From Candidatus Peregrinibacteria bacterium (lineage in GTDB: Bacteria > Patescibacteriota > Gracilibacteria > Peribacterales > Peribacteraceae): a stretch of 64,000 nt of DNA. This document shows positions 20,089-29,820 of the stretch, in pieces; position 1 is the stretch's first letter; every line of letters begins with the position of its first letter. Where the stretch lies: the NCBI GenBank assembly GCA_016186175.1, contig JACPMB010000003.1, positions 1-64,000 of the forward strand, in the 5' to 3' direction. The position numbers were made by a program, and so were the translations under genes. The notes under the pieces are model-generated. The model searched no databases. It was not told where the DNA came from and saw only the letters and a program-made list of their open reading frames with translations.

Positions 20089-20304
20089 GGAACCTCTGAA
20101 TGTAAACATGCCATGCGGAATAAATTCCGCATTCATTCATCGCAACCGTTAACCGCCGATTTACCTGTGGTGAGCTCCGTCGAACCAAATCGGCGGTTAA
20201 CGTATGGGATAACACGGCGAATTACCTGTGGTGAGCTCTGTCGAACCAATTCGCCAACATACGGTGCAATCAAAGGTGTTGGTTGAGCATTTTTCAGAGG
20301 TTCC
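20089..20304. repeat. 216-bp composite palindromic element between lexA and valS
   Basis: GGAACCTCTG termini shared with the 5767/58669 element; two internal hairpins share a 24-nt loop. Confidence 0.85.
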
Positions 20305-23010
20305 TTAGGCCAGAGACCTGATCCTTTCGCAAATCGTTTTCAGCTTTGCACTCGTTTCTTCCAGCTTCCTGCGCTCCGCTTCCACGACCTTGGGAGGAGC
20401 TTTGTCCGTGAAGGACCTGTCCCGGAGTTTGGCCTCGATGCCAGAAATATACCGCCGCAGTTCGTCGCCCTCTTTTGCGAGCTTCTTTAGTTCGGCATCC
20501 TTGTTGATCAGCCCTGCAAGAGAGAGATGGACCTCGGCGCCCGCAAGAATCACGGCGACCGTGCTCTTGAGCTCCTGCGGATGCGCAGCAATCGTCAGAG
20601 ACCCGACCTTCGCCAGCCTGCGAATGTGCCCGGACTGGGAATCGAGCAGTTGAGCGTGTTCCTTGCTGAAGATGGTCACCGTGAGCTGTTTCCCCGGCGC
20701 AATTCTCTGCTCCGAGCGGAGTTTGCGGATTGCTGTGATCACGTTGATGAGCGTCAGAAGCTGATCGAACGACTGCTGATCTTGCAGCTCAGATGTGATT
20801 GTCGGCCACTGCTCTCTGATAAGCATGCCGGCGTCCGCCGGCTTTAGTGATGCCCATAGTTCTTCCGTTACGAACGGACAGTATGGATGCAATAGCTTAA
20901 TAATTGTACGGAGCGCATGCACGAGCACATCAAGATTCACTGTGCCCTTGCTCAGTTCCAGATACCAATCGCAGAAATAATCCCAAACGAATGCATACAA
21001 CCGCTCCCCTACTTCACTTAGACGGTACTGTTGCAGCCCGGAAGCGACGTCATGAATGAGAGCCTGCAATGCATGCAGCAGAGCGCGATCCGCCAGAGTA
21101 AGTTCGTTGACCGGCGGCAGAGACGCGATCTTAGAGGGATCTTTTTTTTCTTCTTCGCACTTCATAAGCACGAACCGCGACGCGTTCCACAGCTTATTGA
21201 CGAAGTTGCGGTACCCCGCGATCTTCTCCTCGTAGAGACGGAAATCATTTCCGGGACTCTGGCCGACGATCATGGCAAGCCGAAGAGCGTCGGCGCCGTA
21301 CTTCCCAATGACATCAATGGGGTCAATGTTTGTTTCCGGATGCGTCTTGCTCATTTTCCTGCCTTCGCGATCCCGGATCAGGCCGTGGAGGTATACCACG
21401 TCGAATGGCGCCTGACCGTACTCGAGTTCCGGCATCGCCCCGGTGACGTACGTCGTCATGAGAATCATCCGCGCGACCCAAAAGAAAAGAATGTCGTACC
21501 CGGTTTCGAGTACGTCCGTCGGATGGAATTTCAAGAAGTCCGGGCTTTTTAAGAGAATATCCTCGAGCGTGAGATCAAAATCCCCAGCCAATGAACGATC
21601 AACGAGCGTGCTCCAAGTCCAGAGAGCGGAACTGAACCAGGTATCGAGAGTATCGGAATCCTGTTCCCATGCAGTGCCTTTTGGCGGCTGAACACCGACG
21701 TGAATGTCTGAGGCTCCTGCCGCATTCCTGTACCAGACAGGAATCCGATGCCCCCACCATATTTGTCGTGAAATGCACCAGTCTCGGAGATTGTCTATCC
21801 AGTGAAAGTACGTCTTTTCAAACCTGTTCGGAATGATCTTGATGAGACCGGTTTGCACGACCTCCTGCATGACTTCCTTCAGGCTGAGCTCCCGCCGTTT
21901 CCATTTTACGACGCGCTTGTTCACGTCAATGAACCATTGCTCCTTGATCTGCGGCTCGATCATTCCTTTCCCCCGTTGGCTGAGAGCCACGTTGTGAAGG
22001 TAGTCTTCCTTGACGCCGACGAGGAGGCCTTTGGCCTTGAGCTTCTCAACGATTTTCGGGCGCGCGTCTTTCAGGGTCAAGCCGCTGAATTCCCCGGCTA
22101 TGGGCAATAGCTTGCCGTCGAAACCGATGATCTGTTCTTTATCGAGCTTGTGACGCTCGGCGATTTCAAAATCCGCGTGGTCGTGCCACGGCGTAATCGT
22201 CATGACTCCAGTTCCGAATTCCGGATCAACCGCCTTGTCCTTTATCACTGTTGTTTCCACTGGCCCGTTGATCCACTCGACGGTCATCTTCTCGCCATGC
22301 GTGTATTTGGCATATCGCATGTCATCCGGATGCATGACGACGTACTTGTCGCCGAATTTTGTCTCTGGACGGGAGGTGCTGATTTCAAATGGGCCGTATT
22401 TGAACGTGTAGAACGGTTCCTTCCGCTCTTCGTAAATTATTTCGTCGTCGCTCACTGTAGTCTGTAGAGCCGGATCCCAGTTGACGATCCGATTCCCGCG
22501 GTAAATAAGACCGTCGCGGTACATCTTCACGAACACTTCGACGACGATGCGATTGAGCGCGGGTTCCATCGTATAGTGCTCGCGGGACCAATCGCAGCTC
22601 GCCCCCATTTTCCTGATCTGCCCGCGGATCGTCTTCTTGCTGTTCTCCACGAAGGCGTGGATTCCCTTCAACAGCTTCTCGCGCCCGAGCTCCTTGCGGG
22701 GGTCGCGCATCTTCTGCTCCTTCTGCAGTTTCCGGATGACGAAGCTTTCCGTCGCAATCGCCGCATGGTCCGTGCCGGGGACCCAGAGCGCTTCCTTCCC
22801 GCGCATCCGCTGGAACCGGATGAAGACATCCTCCAGCGCGATCATCATCGCGTTGCCCACATGCAATTGCCCCGTGGCATTCGGCGGCGGGAGGGAGATC
22901 GTGAACGGTTCTTTTGCGCTCTTCACATCCGCGACAAAGGCGCAGCTCTCCTCCCACATTCTGTAGATGCGGTCTTCGGCTGTCTTTGGATCATATGTTT
23001 TCGGGAGCAT
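20305..23010 (-). CDS. valS: Valine--tRNA ligase
   Basis: PPPNATGQLHVGNA, DWCISRQIWWGHRIPVW, GRKMSKTHP. Confidence 0.96.
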   Translation of the reverse strand: MLPKTYDPKTAEDRIYRMWEESCAFVADVKSAKEPFTISLPPPNATGQLHVGNAMMIALEDVFIRFQRMRGKEALWVPGTDHAAIATESFVIRKLQKEQKMRDPRKELGREKLLKGIHAFVENSKKTIRGQIRKMGASCDWSREHYTMEPALNRIVVEVFVKMYRDGLIYRGNRIVNWDPALQTTVSDDEIIYEERKEPFYTFKYGPFEISTSRPETKFGDKYVVMHPDDMRYAKYTHGEKMTVEWINGPVETTVIKDKAVDPEFGTGVMTITPWHDHADFEIAERHKLDKEQIIGFDGKLLPIAGEFSGLTLKDARPKIVEKLKAKGLLVGVKEDYLHNVALSQRGKGMIEPQIKEQWFIDVNKRVVKWKRRELSLKEVMQEVVQTGLIKIIPNRFEKTYFHWIDNLRDWCISRQIWWGHRIPVWYRNAAGASDIHVGVQPPKGTAWEQDSDTLDTWFSSALWTWSTLVDRSLAGDFDLTLEDILLKSPDFLKFHPTDVLETGYDILFFWVARMILMTTYVTGAMPELEYGQAPFDVVYLHGLIRDREGRKMSKTHPETNIDPIDVIGKYGADALRLAMIVGQSPGNDFRLYEEKIAGYRNFVNKLWNASRFVLMKCEEEKKDPSKIASLPPVNELTLADRALLHALQALIHDVASGLQQYRLSEVGERLYAFVWDYFCDWYLELSKGTVNLDVLVHALRTIIKLLHPYCPFVTEELWASLKPADAGMLIREQWPTITSELQDQQSFDQLLTLINVITAIRKLRSEQRIAPGKQLTVTIFSKEHAQLLDSQSGHIRRLAKVGSLTIAAHPQELKSTVAVILAGAEVHLSLAGLINKDAELKKLAKEGDELRRYISGIEAKLRDRSFTDKAPPKVVEAERRKLEETSAKLKTICERIRSLA

Positions 23011-23033
23011 TGGACGGCAGTTTAGTGTTTTTT

Positions 23034-23081
23034 TGTCATTCCGAGTAGCCCCGCACCTTTCCGCAGAAGGGTGCGGGACAT
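23034..23081. repeat. REP-like hairpin
   Basis: GTCATTCCGAGTAGCCCCGCACCTTTCCGCAGAAGGGTGCGGG; related copy near 35829. Confidence 0.6.
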
Positions 23082-23117
23082 AAACGCTCAAATGTGATAT
23101 ACTGGCGGGAAATCTCC

Positions 23118-23387
23118 ATGCAGAGCTTGAACATCCTTCCGGGCGCGCCGGCCTCAATCCCGCCAGGCCCGGAGCTGTCGTCAATGACGCCCTCGGCCGT
23201 AATCGCGGAGAGAGCGCCTGTGGCGCGTGGCGCGGCCGGCCTCGGAGTGAGTAACATTCTCAGCTGCCTGTCGCCGCTGCTGCCGGTCGCCGGCATAGGA
23301 TTCCTGACATGGCTTGGCGCGGATATGATCCTTGGCGGGGCGCTCGGGAATCCGTTCACGCCGAAAGGCGCTAAGCGCGTGGCGTGA
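23118..23387 (+). CDS. Small hydrophobic hypothetical protein
   Basis: TM segment LLPVAGIGFLTWLGADMILGG. Confidence 0.5.
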   Translation: MQSLNILPGAPASIPPGPELSSMTPSAVIAERAPVARGAAGLGVSNILSCLSPLLPVAGIGFLTWLGADMILGGALGNPFTPKGAKRVA

Positions 23388-23422
23388 GCGCGATATTGTC
23401 CGCCTTGCTACAATGCCGCCCG

Positions 23423-23734
23423 ATGCCATCATTCGATTTCCAGTGCCGCGCGTGCCAGCACGTTTTTGAGTTCGCGCGCCCGTTCGGCAGCAGCGCGCAA
23501 CCCGCGTGCCCCTCATGCAGCAGCAAGAGGGTGGAAAAATTGATCGCTCCGCCGGCGGTGCACTTTAAAGGAAGCGGATGGTACAAGACGGACAGTCGGC
23601 CTGTGATTAAACCGGAGAAGAAAAAAGAAGAAAAGAAAACAGAAGCTCCTGCTTCAGAACCGAAGATCGAGAAAAAGGACATCAGTGCGCAAACAAAACA
23701 TACACACAAACCGGATGATACCGCGCACCACTAG
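23423..23734 (+). CDS. FmdB-family zinc ribbon protein
   Basis: MPSFDFQCRACQHVFEF...CPSCSSKRVEKLIAPPAVHFKGSGWYKTD. Confidence 0.88.
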   Translation: MPSFDFQCRACQHVFEFARPFGSSAQPACPSCSSKRVEKLIAPPAVHFKGSGWYKTDSRPVIKPEKKKEEKKTEAPASEPKIEKKDISAQTKHTHKPDDTAHH

Positions 23735-23881
23735 GAGTGACCCGTCTTCGCTCGCCTTTGGCGAGCTACGCCGGGCAAGAGGGTCTCTGCACGGCTTGCC
23801 CGCCGCAGCTCCGGCAGAAGCGGATTGGATGCCTTTTCTTTTTGGCAATTTTCTTTGGTGGGACAAAGAAATGGCGGTTGG

Positions 23882-26143
23882 TCATCGCCTTGACGGCCCC
23901 CTTCTCGGTCCCCCAAATCCTCCACTCGGCCGTCCCCCGAACCCTCCGGATCGCGGAGGAAGCGGCGTCCAGCCTGCGGGTGGCGCCGTCATCTGCTTGA
24001 GCGACATGCGCGTCTTGCCCTCGATCGGATCGTACTCGATGCATTTGGCCTCGACCTCCTGACCGAGTTTTAGAATGTCTTCAACCCGTTCGGTGCGTCC
24101 CCATTGCAGTTCCGAAATATGTATCATCGCATCTTTGCCCGGTAGGAATTCGACGATTGCGCCGGTTCCGTCAATGATCCTGACCACTTTGCCCTTGTAG
24201 ACTTTTCCGACTTCCGGTTTCTCGACGATTCCCATGATCCAGGATTTGGCTTTTTCCATCGCCTCGCCATTGACTGACGTTACGAACACCAATCCGCTGT
24301 CCTCTATGTCAATTTCGACGCCGAGTTCCTTGGTGATCTTTTGTATTGTCTCCCCGCCTTTGCCGATTACGAGCCTGATGTCATCCGGATTAATTCGAAT
24401 CGTCTCGATTCGCGGCGCGAACGGACTCATTTCTTTCCGCGGCTCTGTTATCGCCTGCAGCATGACTTTGAGCACTTCCATGCGCCCGGATTTTGCGCGC
24501 GCAAGCGCTTCCTCGAAGACAGCGTCTGGCAGGCCCTTGATTTTGATGTCCATCTGAATCGCCGTGACGCCTTTTTCCGTGCCGGTGACTTTGAAGTCCA
24601 TATCCCCGCCGAAATCCTCCTCGTCCTGCAGATCGGTGAGGATGACGTACTTCCCTGGCGAGCCTGACGAACCATCTTCATCGGAGATCAATCCCAGAGC
24701 GATCGCGGAGACTGGGGTCGTGATTGGAACGCCCGCTGCCATGAGGGCCAGGGTGCATCCGCAAGTGGCCGCCATGGAACTGGAGCCGTTGCTTGAGAGA
24801 ATCTCCGTTACGGCGCGTATCGTGTACGGATAATTTTCCTGCGACGGCAGCACCGGTTCCATGCCCCTTTGCGCAAGATTGCCGTGGCCAACTTCGCGAT
24901 TCCCGACAAAGAGGCGGTTGCTGGTTTCGCCGACGGAAAACGGCGGAAAGTTATAATGATGCATGAATCGGATCTCGTGCTCTCCTTCCATTCCCTCAAC
25001 GATCTGCCTGTCTCCCGGGCCTCCGAGCGTGACAGTGGTTAAACCCTGCGTTTCGCCGCGCTCGAAGAGCGCCGAACCGTGAACGCGGTTCGGGAGGATA
25101 TCAACCATGGCGCTGAGCGGCCTGATCTGATCTGTCTTTCTGCCGCTCATGCGCACGCCTTCCTCCAGAACAAGTCTGCGCATTTCTCCTTTCACGATTT
25201 TGTCAACGAAAGCCGGCCCGTGGTCATGAAGCTTCTGAAATTCTTCCAGTTGCTCATCGGTGCAATCCTTCGGTGTCGGAAACTTCTCTTTGAGCTTAAT
25301 GACGGACTCCTCCATGAGCCGCGCGAAGATCCCCCGGCGGACGTTCTTTGGCATGTGCGTCTTGATCGCCTTCGTGATCTCCGGGAGCGCCCAGTTCTTA
25401 AGGAATTTATACGCCCCATCATGCGTGAATATCGGATCAACTGCGAATTTCTCTTTACCCATCTCCTTTTGTATGTCGGCGAAAAATCCGGCGATTTTTT
25501 GCGCCCACTTCCTGCCGAATTGTATGGCGCGCAGAATTTCCGCTTCCGGCGCCTGGTTGGCGCCGGCTTCTATCATAACCACCCGCTCCAGCGACGCCGT
25601 GACGAACATATCAAGATCGCTTTTCAGGCGCGCCTCGCGTGACGGATTCAAAACAAGCTCGCCGCCTATTAGTCCCACGCGAACCATGCCGATTGGCCCG
25701 TCGCACGGGCAGTCGCTCAGGGCAACGGCAAGATTTGCGGCGTTGCCCGAAACGATGTCGTGTTCGTGCTCGAAGTCGTAACTCAGCACGGTGCAGAAGA
25801 CCTGGATGTCGCGGCGGATATTCTTGTCAATCATCGGCCGCAATCCCCGGTCAATGACTCGGCCGAGCAGGATATAGTCGTCGCCCGGGCGTCCTTCGCG
25901 CTTGCGGAACCGCGATCCCGCGATCTTGCCTCCGGCGTAATACTTTTCCTGATAGACAACTTGCAACGGCAAAAAATCAACGCCTTCGCGCGCTTTGGCG
26001 CTGACTGTGCAGTTGCCGAGCGCGATGGTGTCTCCCAGCCGGCAGATAACCGACGCGTTCGCCTGGTTCGCAATCGCGCCCAGCTTGACGATGAGTGTCT
26101 GATTCCCGAGTTCGAGCGAGTATTCCTTTTGCGGAGATAACAT
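23882..26143 (-). CDS. pnp: Polyribonucleotide nucleotidyltransferase
   Basis: RNase PH domains, KH (GKGGETIQKITKELGVEIDIEDSG), S1 domain. Confidence 0.96.
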   Translation of the reverse strand: MLSPQKEYSLELGNQTLIVKLGAIANQANASVICRLGDTIALGNCTVSAKAREGVDFLPLQVVYQEKYYAGGKIAGSRFRKREGRPGDDYILLGRVIDRGLRPMIDKNIRRDIQVFCTVLSYDFEHEHDIVSGNAANLAVALSDCPCDGPIGMVRVGLIGGELVLNPSREARLKSDLDMFVTASLERVVMIEAGANQAPEAEILRAIQFGRKWAQKIAGFFADIQKEMGKEKFAVDPIFTHDGAYKFLKNWALPEITKAIKTHMPKNVRRGIFARLMEESVIKLKEKFPTPKDCTDEQLEEFQKLHDHGPAFVDKIVKGEMRRLVLEEGVRMSGRKTDQIRPLSAMVDILPNRVHGSALFERGETQGLTTVTLGGPGDRQIVEGMEGEHEIRFMHHYNFPPFSVGETSNRLFVGNREVGHGNLAQRGMEPVLPSQENYPYTIRAVTEILSSNGSSSMAATCGCTLALMAAGVPITTPVSAIALGLISDEDGSSGSPGKYVILTDLQDEEDFGGDMDFKVTGTEKGVTAIQMDIKIKGLPDAVFEEALARAKSGRMEVLKVMLQAITEPRKEMSPFAPRIETIRINPDDIRLVIGKGGETIQKITKELGVEIDIEDSGLVFVTSVNGEAMEKAKSWIMGIVEKPEVGKVYKGKVVRIIDGTGAIVEFLPGKDAMIHISELQWGRTERVEDILKLGQEVEAKCIEYDPIEGKTRMSLKQMTAPPAGWTPLPPRSGGFGGRPSGGFGGPRRGPSRR

Positions 26144-26511
26144 AGATGAGGGGGGAAAGATATCATCCCGTGTGGAAAATCGCAGAACGATTTTCGCATC
26201 GGGAGGCTTCCCTCCAACGTGCGACCTCATGTGTGTGGATTCACCTCCGACTTCTCGCAGAGATCGCCACAAGCTAGTCGTCCTGCGTCGCTCCCGTTCG
26301 ATGGCCAGAGCCATATCAGGACCAATATCGGGGCAGATGCGACGATTCGAGGAGTCGGACGTAAACCCAAAACAATGAGGAGATGAACGACGAAGGAAAG
26401 ATCGTGCCCTTAAGGGCCGCGAAGAGTATAGCGACTTTGCCGCGAAAAAAAAGCCCTGCTCTCAGCTACATCTGCCCGTGCTGGATTCGCCCGGCCATGC
26501 CATTCGCGCCT

Positions 26512-26596
26512 GGCGACGACCCCGCCGAAGAGTTACGTATACATTGCTGATCAACGTAATTTCGGAAGACAGAAATTCTTCGGCGGGGTCGTCGCC
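26512..26596. repeat. 20-bp perfect inverted repeat with 45-nt loop
   Basis: GGCGACGACCCCGCCGAAGA (26512-26531) / TCTTCGGCGGGGTCGTCGCC (26577-26596); inner TTACGT/ACGTAA. Confidence 0.85.
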
Positions 26597-26624
26597 GATG
26601 ATGACGCGGGTTACGAGGCGCATA

Positions 26625-28769
26625 TTATGAAGATAGAAACGGCTGCAGGGTTTTGAGCGGAACTTGCATTTTGTTTTCGGTCTCGTCGTACTCGGCGGAC
26701 GGATCCGAATCCATGACAATGCCGGCGCCAGCTTGCACCGTAAGGACTGACCCGTGTCGCATCACTGAACGCAAGCCCATTACCGCCTTCATGTTGCCTC
26801 GCACGTCAATGAAACCAATTGAGGACGCGTACAACCCGCGCGGCTCGCGATCCTCATATTCATAAATGATCTGCATGGCGCGCACTTTGGGCGCGCCGGA
26901 AACGGTGCCCATCGGCGCGATTGTGAGCAATGCCCGTAATGGCGAAACCTCTTTCATCAGCCTGCCCCGCACTTCCGATGCGATGTGCATCACCGGTCCG
27001 GCGTCTTTTCGGTGCATCAGGAGGGCTTCGGGCGTTACTACGGTTCCGAGTTCCGCGATGCGCGCGACGTCATTGCGTTCAAGATCAACCAACATCATAT
27101 GTTCAGCCCGTTCCTTTGGATCGTTTTTCAGTTTTTGAAATGCTTCTTCATCTTCCGACGACCTGCCTGACCTCCTGGCCGTTCCGGCAAGCGGCAAGGC
27201 GGTGACGTCGCCGTTGATTATGTGCATAGCAAGCTCCGACAAAGAACCGATGCTTTCTTCGTCTGCCATCTTGATCGCATGCATGTGCGTTGATGGGCAA
27301 ACGGCGCGGAGTTGCGCATAGAGAGGAGCCATTGATCCCTCTATGGAAAAGGTTTTGCGGCGCGACAAAATCGTTTGAAAGGAATTGCCTGTTCGGATTT
27401 CATTTTCTTTTATCCCGTTTACTCTCCGCATAAACTCTTCTCGGGACATTCCATCGTGTTTTGGAGTGACCACTGTCGGAGATGCACAACACGGCTCCAT
27501 ACCGATCACTTCTTGAAAATACCGCATGCGGTCCCGACCGCGCGTGAAGTACGTGTATTGCTTCCTGGTTCTGTCATACATCAGTCCGTCATCGAAATAT
27601 CCGAAGGCGAAAGTACTCCTGCCTTCCGGCGTGCGTCCGGGGAATCGTTCGGTTTCCAGATATTGCGTCGCTTCATAACTCAGGAAACCAACAAGGCCGC
27701 CGCTGAAGTGCTGTCCTTCCGGAGGATCTCCGGAAGACTCTTTTGTCAGATAATCCATCGCTCGCGATAGAACGTCGAATGGAGATGAGGCCGCGTGACA
27801 GACGCGCTCGCCGTCCAGGAGCAATTCGTTATTGTTCGCGCTCAACACAAATACCGGCCTGAAACCGAAATATGAACGGGAGTCCGCTGCCGTTCCATCC
27901 TGCGGAAGAGATTCGAAACAAAACGCGTGATCGGAAGCGCCATGAAGACGGGCGTAGACCTCTTCCGGAGGGAGATCGCACTGGAATTCTCGCGATTCAA
28001 ACGGTTTTTGTTTTGCAATCGCCAGCCGCTGAATCAGTCCGTACGGCAATTGTGTCTTTGGCTGCCGGTCGGGGAAATAATATGCGCGTTGTGTGTTTGA
28101 CCGGAAAGCGCCGGGCGTCAGCCTGAGGAAATTATCCAGTATCCGGAGGCCGTCGTCCGTGGCGAAAGATTCTGGGTGGAACTGAACTCCGTATATGGGA
28201 TAGGCGCGATGCTGAACGGACATGATGACGCGCAGTTCATCTCTGGTAAATGACGTTACGGCCAGTTGTTCCGGAAAAGAGCATTGATCAACGCAAAGGG
28301 AATGATAGCGCATGACTTGCGCGTCAGGTCTCATCCCTGCAAGAAGATTTGGGCAGGGCAACCGGTTCTCATCAACAAAATTCAATCTGCTGGTTTTTCC
28401 GTGAACTGCCTCTGGCGCTGCAATAACGCGGCAGCCAAAGTGCACTGCAAGCGCCTGATGACCCAGGCAAATTCCCATCAATGCCCTGTTATGCTCGATG
28501 GCGAAATCAATGGCGTCCGGCGTGATGCCGATGTCTTCCTGGTTGTGCGGGCTCCCCGGGCCGGGACCGATCACAATCGCACCCGGGTTGATCCTGCGAA
28601 TATCCGGTGCGGCTATTGCGTCGTTGCGAACGATTCTTGAGTCGGCTCCAAGTTTTCCAAACTGGTTCCTGATGTTATGAGTAAAAGAATCGTAATTATC
28701 AACGATTAGCACGCCGCCGTCGGGCGATTGCCGATTGGAAGCTTGATTATGCAAATTGGTGGAAGACAT
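26625..28769 (-). CDS. TrpG-TrpE type fusion (glutamine amidotransferase + chorismate-binding domain)
   Basis: GICLGHQALAVHFG, YGVQFHPES; DPKERAEHMMLVDLERNDVAR, APMGTVSGAPKVRAMQII. Confidence 0.9.
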   Translation of the reverse strand: MSSTNLHNQASNRQSPDGGVLIVDNYDSFTHNIRNQFGKLGADSRIVRNDAIAAPDIRRINPGAIVIGPGPGSPHNQEDIGITPDAIDFAIEHNRALMGICLGHQALAVHFGCRVIAAPEAVHGKTSRLNFVDENRLPCPNLLAGMRPDAQVMRYHSLCVDQCSFPEQLAVTSFTRDELRVIMSVQHRAYPIYGVQFHPESFATDDGLRILDNFLRLTPGAFRSNTQRAYYFPDRQPKTQLPYGLIQRLAIAKQKPFESREFQCDLPPEEVYARLHGASDHAFCFESLPQDGTAADSRSYFGFRPVFVLSANNNELLLDGERVCHAASSPFDVLSRAMDYLTKESSGDPPEGQHFSGGLVGFLSYEATQYLETERFPGRTPEGRSTFAFGYFDDGLMYDRTRKQYTYFTRGRDRMRYFQEVIGMEPCCASPTVVTPKHDGMSREEFMRRVNGIKENEIRTGNSFQTILSRRKTFSIEGSMAPLYAQLRAVCPSTHMHAIKMADEESIGSLSELAMHIINGDVTALPLAGTARRSGRSSEDEEAFQKLKNDPKERAEHMMLVDLERNDVARIAELGTVVTPEALLMHRKDAGPVMHIASEVRGRLMKEVSPLRALLTIAPMGTVSGAPKVRAMQIIYEYEDREPRGLYASSIGFIDVRGNMKAVMGLRSVMRHGSVLTVQAGAGIVMDSDPSAEYDETENKMQVPLKTLQPFLSS

Positions 28770-28791
28770 TGATAGTGGGGGAAATAAATAC

Positions 28792-28822
28792 AAAAAAAAG
28801 CCGCCTCCTGCGCGGCAGCGGC
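28792..28822 (-). terminator. Attenuator-like terminator hairpin in trpGE leader
   Basis: Minus strand GCCGC GCAGGAG GCGGC TTTTTTTT about 25 nt before the start. Confidence 0.55.
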
Positions 28823-28965
28823 GTTGGAATCGTTTAATCAGATCACCGCAAAGCGCGCAGGCATGAAGAGGCGGGCCGCCACCTCGCGTCGGCTGCTCTG
28901 CCAGAATGGCAGAGCTGACTGGCAATCCCGGCGTGGATGATCGTTGATAGTCTCATGATTGAACT

Positions 28966-28991
28966 GTTGTACCGGTACAACGGTACATGAG
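28966..28991 (-). promoter_or_regulatory. Palindromic operator candidate (TrpR box?)
   Basis: GTTGTACCGGTACAAC perfect 16-bp palindrome plus further GTAC; overlaps TTGCTT-N17-TACCGT on minus strand. Confidence 0.5.
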
Positions 28992-29036
28992 GGCAAAATG
29001 AAAAGCAAGAGCAATTTTTGATCGGCCGCATCCGCG

Positions 29037-29327
29037 CTATTTGGCCGCTTTCTTCATTCGTTTAATGAACAACGCGAATCCTCCCTTTCCGTATCTGAGC
29101 GCACGGGAACCACGCGTGATTTTGCTGATGCTGATCTTGAGTTTCTTGTTGATTTCCCTTTGCTTCATCCCCGATGACAACGCCTGAATCAATTTCCACC
29201 GCTCGGCGACGGATGACAACTCTCTGGGAGTGAGAATGTCTTCCAGGAGCAATGCAGCCTCTTTTGCATTCCTGACACTGGCAAAAAGACCATACAAAGC
29301 CTGCTTGCCGCGAGCGTCACTATCCAT
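29037..29327 (-). CDS. Trp repressor-family protein
   Basis: LLEDILTPRELSSVAERWKLIQALSSGMKQREINKKLKISISKITRGSRAL aligns with the TrpR helix-turn-helix region. Confidence 0.85.
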   Translation of the reverse strand: MDSDARGKQALYGLFASVRNAKEAALLLEDILTPRELSSVAERWKLIQALSSGMKQREINKKLKISISKITRGSRALRYGKGGFALFIKRMKKAAK

Positions 29328-29382
29328 GATTGAAAAGGGTAGCGCATGCGGCGGATTCTTCAATGCCTGAGCGTTACGGGGC

Positions 29383-29652
29383 TCACTTCTTCAATTTGTG
29401 CCTCTCCAAAACCTCCTGGTACTCCTGCGGCTTGTTCTGTTTTAAGTACGTCAGGAGCTTGCGGCGTTGGGCGACTTTGCCGAGCAGTCCGCGCCGGGCG
29501 GAATTATCCTTCTTGTGGTCCTTGAGGTGATCGGTAAGCAGGCCGATTGTCTTCGTCAGAAGCGCGATCTGCACCTGTGGGCTGCCAGTATCCTTTGCAT
29601 GCTTCCTGTGCTTGGTGATGAGGGCTTTCTTCGACTTTTGCTTGATAGCCAT
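29383..29652 (-). CDS. rpsO: 30S ribosomal protein S15
   Basis: DTGSPQVQIALLTKTIGLLTDHLKDHKKDNSARRGLLGKVAQRRKLLTYL. Confidence 0.95.
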   Translation of the reverse strand: MAIKQKSKKALITKHRKHAKDTGSPQVQIALLTKTIGLLTDHLKDHKKDNSARRGLLGKVAQRRKLLTYLKQNKPQEYQEVLERHKLKK

Positions 29653-29820
29653 AGAGTTGGTTAAGAAAAAACGAATTGGCGCCGGGCCGATCGGAGGCAA
29701 GCCACCCGAACAGCGCGGACACGATGGGGGATTGTAATCAGAAAAACGCAAAAAGCAAGGCTCCTGGGGCAAAATGCCTCTCTGAAGCCTATGACAAAGG
29801 AGTGAGTGGACATGCGTACA

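Noticed and set aside
23737-24000. ORF MTRLRSPLASYAGQEG...FFLAIFFGGTKKWRLV
   Set aside because: Overlaps the pnp 3' end on the opposite strand and looks like repeat-derived intergenic translation.
28850-28991. T-box riboswitch upstream of trpGE
   Set aside because: A GAGGTGGCGGC stretch resembles a T-box loosely, but no convincing stem I specifier loop or AGGGTGGNACCGCG consensus was seen.
28843-29031. trp leader peptide ORF MRPIKNCSCF...ARWRPASS
   Set aside because: Only one Trp codon and no tandem Trp codons, so not a convincing classical leader peptide.
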